In this document: positions 4,915-5,874 of the stretch, piece after piece
How positions within the stretch are numbered: position 1 is the first letter of the stretch
Layout of the letters: the number at the start of each line of letters is the position of its first letter
Origin: UBA5070 sp035913415
Lineage (GTDB): Bacteria; Fibrobacterota; Fibrobacteria; UBA5070
Direction: 5' to 3'
DNA: 5,874 nt
Assembly (NCBI GenBank): GCA_035913415.1
Contig: JAMIIV010000038.1
Span: 1 to 5,874 of the forward strand
Notes under the pieces: model-generated
What the model was told of the DNA's origin: nothing
What the model saw: the letters and a program-made list of their open reading frames with translations, nothing else
Databases searched by the model: none
Made by a program: the position numbers and the translations under genes

Positions 4915-5874
4915 ATGACCGAAGACGTCATTCTCCAGGTCAAGGACCTAAAGACCTATTTCCACGTCGACGAGGGCATAGTCAAGGCCGTCGACGGCGT
5001 GAGCTTCAACCTCCGCAAGGGCGAGACGCTCGGCATCGTCGGCGAGTCGGGGTCGGGCAAGTCCGTCACGAACCTCTCCGTCATCAACATGATACCGAAC
5101 CCGCCCGGCAAGATCGTCGGCGGCGAGGTCCTGTTCATGGGCAAGGACCTCATCAAGATGCCCGTGAGCGAGCTCCGCTCCATCCGCGGCAACAAGATCT
5201 CCATGATCTTCCAGGACCCGATGACGAGCCTCAACCCCTTCCTCCGCATCTCCACCCAGATGGTGGAGACCATCGTGCTCCACCAGGGGCTCGACAAGAA
5301 GGCGGCGAAGGAGAAGGCGATCGAGATGCTCAAGCTCGCGGGCATCCCCGCCCCCGAGAAGCGCATCGACCAGTACCCGCACCAGTTCTCCGGCGGCATG
5401 CGCCAGCGCGTCATGATCGCGATGGGCCTCTCCTGCAACCCGGAGATCCTCATCGCCGACGAGCCGACGAGCGCCCTGGACGTCACCATCCAGGCGCAGA
5501 TCCTCGACCTCATGAAGGACCTGACCGCCCGGCTCGGGACGGCCGTCATCCTCATCACCCACTCGCTGGGCGTCGTGGCCGGCATGTGCGACACGCTCTG
5601 CGTCATGTACGCGGGCCGCGTCGTCGAGCGCGGCCTCACGTCCGAGATCTTCGCCGAGCCCAAGCACCCCTACACCCAGGGGCTCATCAAGTCGGTGCCC
5701 CGCCTGGACCAGGCCTCCGGCGACAGGCTGAACTCGATCAGGGGCCAGCCGCCCAACGTCATCGACCTTCCCGACTGCTGCCCCTTCTACCCGCGCTGCG
5801 ACAAGGCCATGGACATCTGCAAGCGCAAGTACCCGGCGGCGACCGAGTACGGCAACGGCCGCGCGGTCTCGTGC
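4915..5874 (+). CDS. oppD: Oligopeptide ABC transporter ATP-binding protein OppD, 3' end missing
   Basis: The frame is open from ATG 4915 to the window edge, giving 320 residues; typical OppD/DppD proteins have about 330-340, so only a short tail is missing. It is the cytoplasmic ATPase that powers peptide import through OppBC, normally paired with OppF. Motifs in order are: Walker A GESGSGKS (43-50), Q-loop FQDPMTSLNP with Gln100, ABC signature FSGGMRQR (158-165, the form usual in OppD in place of LSGGQ), Walker B ILIADEP with catalytic Glu183, D-loop SALD (186-189), and H-loop His216 in ITHSLGVV. The C-terminal oligopeptide/dipeptide domain starts near HPYTQGL (251-257). It carries cysteines 289, 295 and 302 in CPFYPRC...DIC, and Cys320 as the last codon, the set known in OppD/DppD proteins to hold a 4Fe-4S cluster. 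Ser217 replaces the Asp usual after the H-loop His. Confidence 0.96.
   Translation, partial: MTEDVILQVKDLKTYFHVDEGIVKAVDGVSFNLRKGETLGIVGESGSGKSVTNLSVINMIPNPPGKIVGGEVLFMGKDLIKMPVSELRSIRGNKISMIFQDPMTSLNPFLRISTQMVETIVLHQGLDKKAAKEKAIEMLKLAGIPAPEKRIDQYPHQFSGGMRQRVMIAMGLSCNPEILIADEPTSALDVTIQAQILDLMKDLTARLGTAVILITHSLGVVAGMCDTLCVMYAGRVVERGLTSEIFAEPKHPYTQGLIKSVPRLDQASGDRLNSIRGQPPNVIDLPDCCPFYPRCDKAMDICKRKYPAATEYGNGRAVSC

Noticed and set aside
4948..5667. Two overlapping minus-strand open frames of 235 and 239 codons opposite oppD.
   Set aside because: Both are antisense shadows of a clear ABC ATPase with all motifs; neither shows a recognisable domain.

Overview
The window is a GC-rich, all-plus-strand section of a bacterial oligopeptide ABC importer (opp) locus. 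It holds, in order, the 3' part of one oppA-type binding-protein gene, a complete second oppA paralogue, the two permease genes oppB and oppC, and most of the ATPase gene oppD, which is cut by the right edge. An oppF partner would be expected just beyond the edge but is not visible. There are no tRNA or rRNA genes, no CRISPR array and no insertion sequence.

Organism: the coding strand is very GC-rich with an extreme preference for C-ending codons (Leu mostly CTC, Val mostly GTC). The complete OppA is a lipoprotein with a loose lipobox (Phe at -3, Leu at -4), as is common in spirochaetes. My best guess is a high-GC, probably uncultivated, member of Spirochaetota. This rests on protein style and the lipobox only, not on a marker gene.

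Layout: 1-734 is the end of oppA1. 735-1059 is a 325-base control region. Its first part has three consecutive GC hairpins (747-851), its middle is relatively AT-rich with small dyads (852-979), and its end holds a sigma70-like promoter (995-1023) laid over a 21-base-spaced direct repeat with A6 tracts, then a leader and a strong ribosome binding site. 1060-2643 is oppA2. 2644-2880 carries two perfect GC hairpins, a textbook Rho-independent terminator (2712-2749) and two further weak hairpins upstream of oppB. 2881-3810 is oppB, 3820-4890 is oppC and 4915-5874 is oppD, closely packed and probably cotranscribed.

How it works together: the two OppA lipoproteins would capture peptides outside the inner membrane and hand them to a shared OppB-OppC channel, driven by ATP hydrolysis in OppD (and presumably OppF). 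The two receptors are about 79% identical over the shared part, which suggests a recent duplication with some change in specificity. The terminator between oppA2 and oppB suggests that binding protein is made in excess over the membrane complex, as is usual for such systems.

This is a recognisable transporter, not a new class of system. The most interesting details are a charged, probably helical insertion of about 45 residues in the first external loop of OppC, the phased A-tract repeats at the oppA2 promoter, the hairpin clusters after both oppA genes, and a 108-base block almost unchanged between the two oppA copies.
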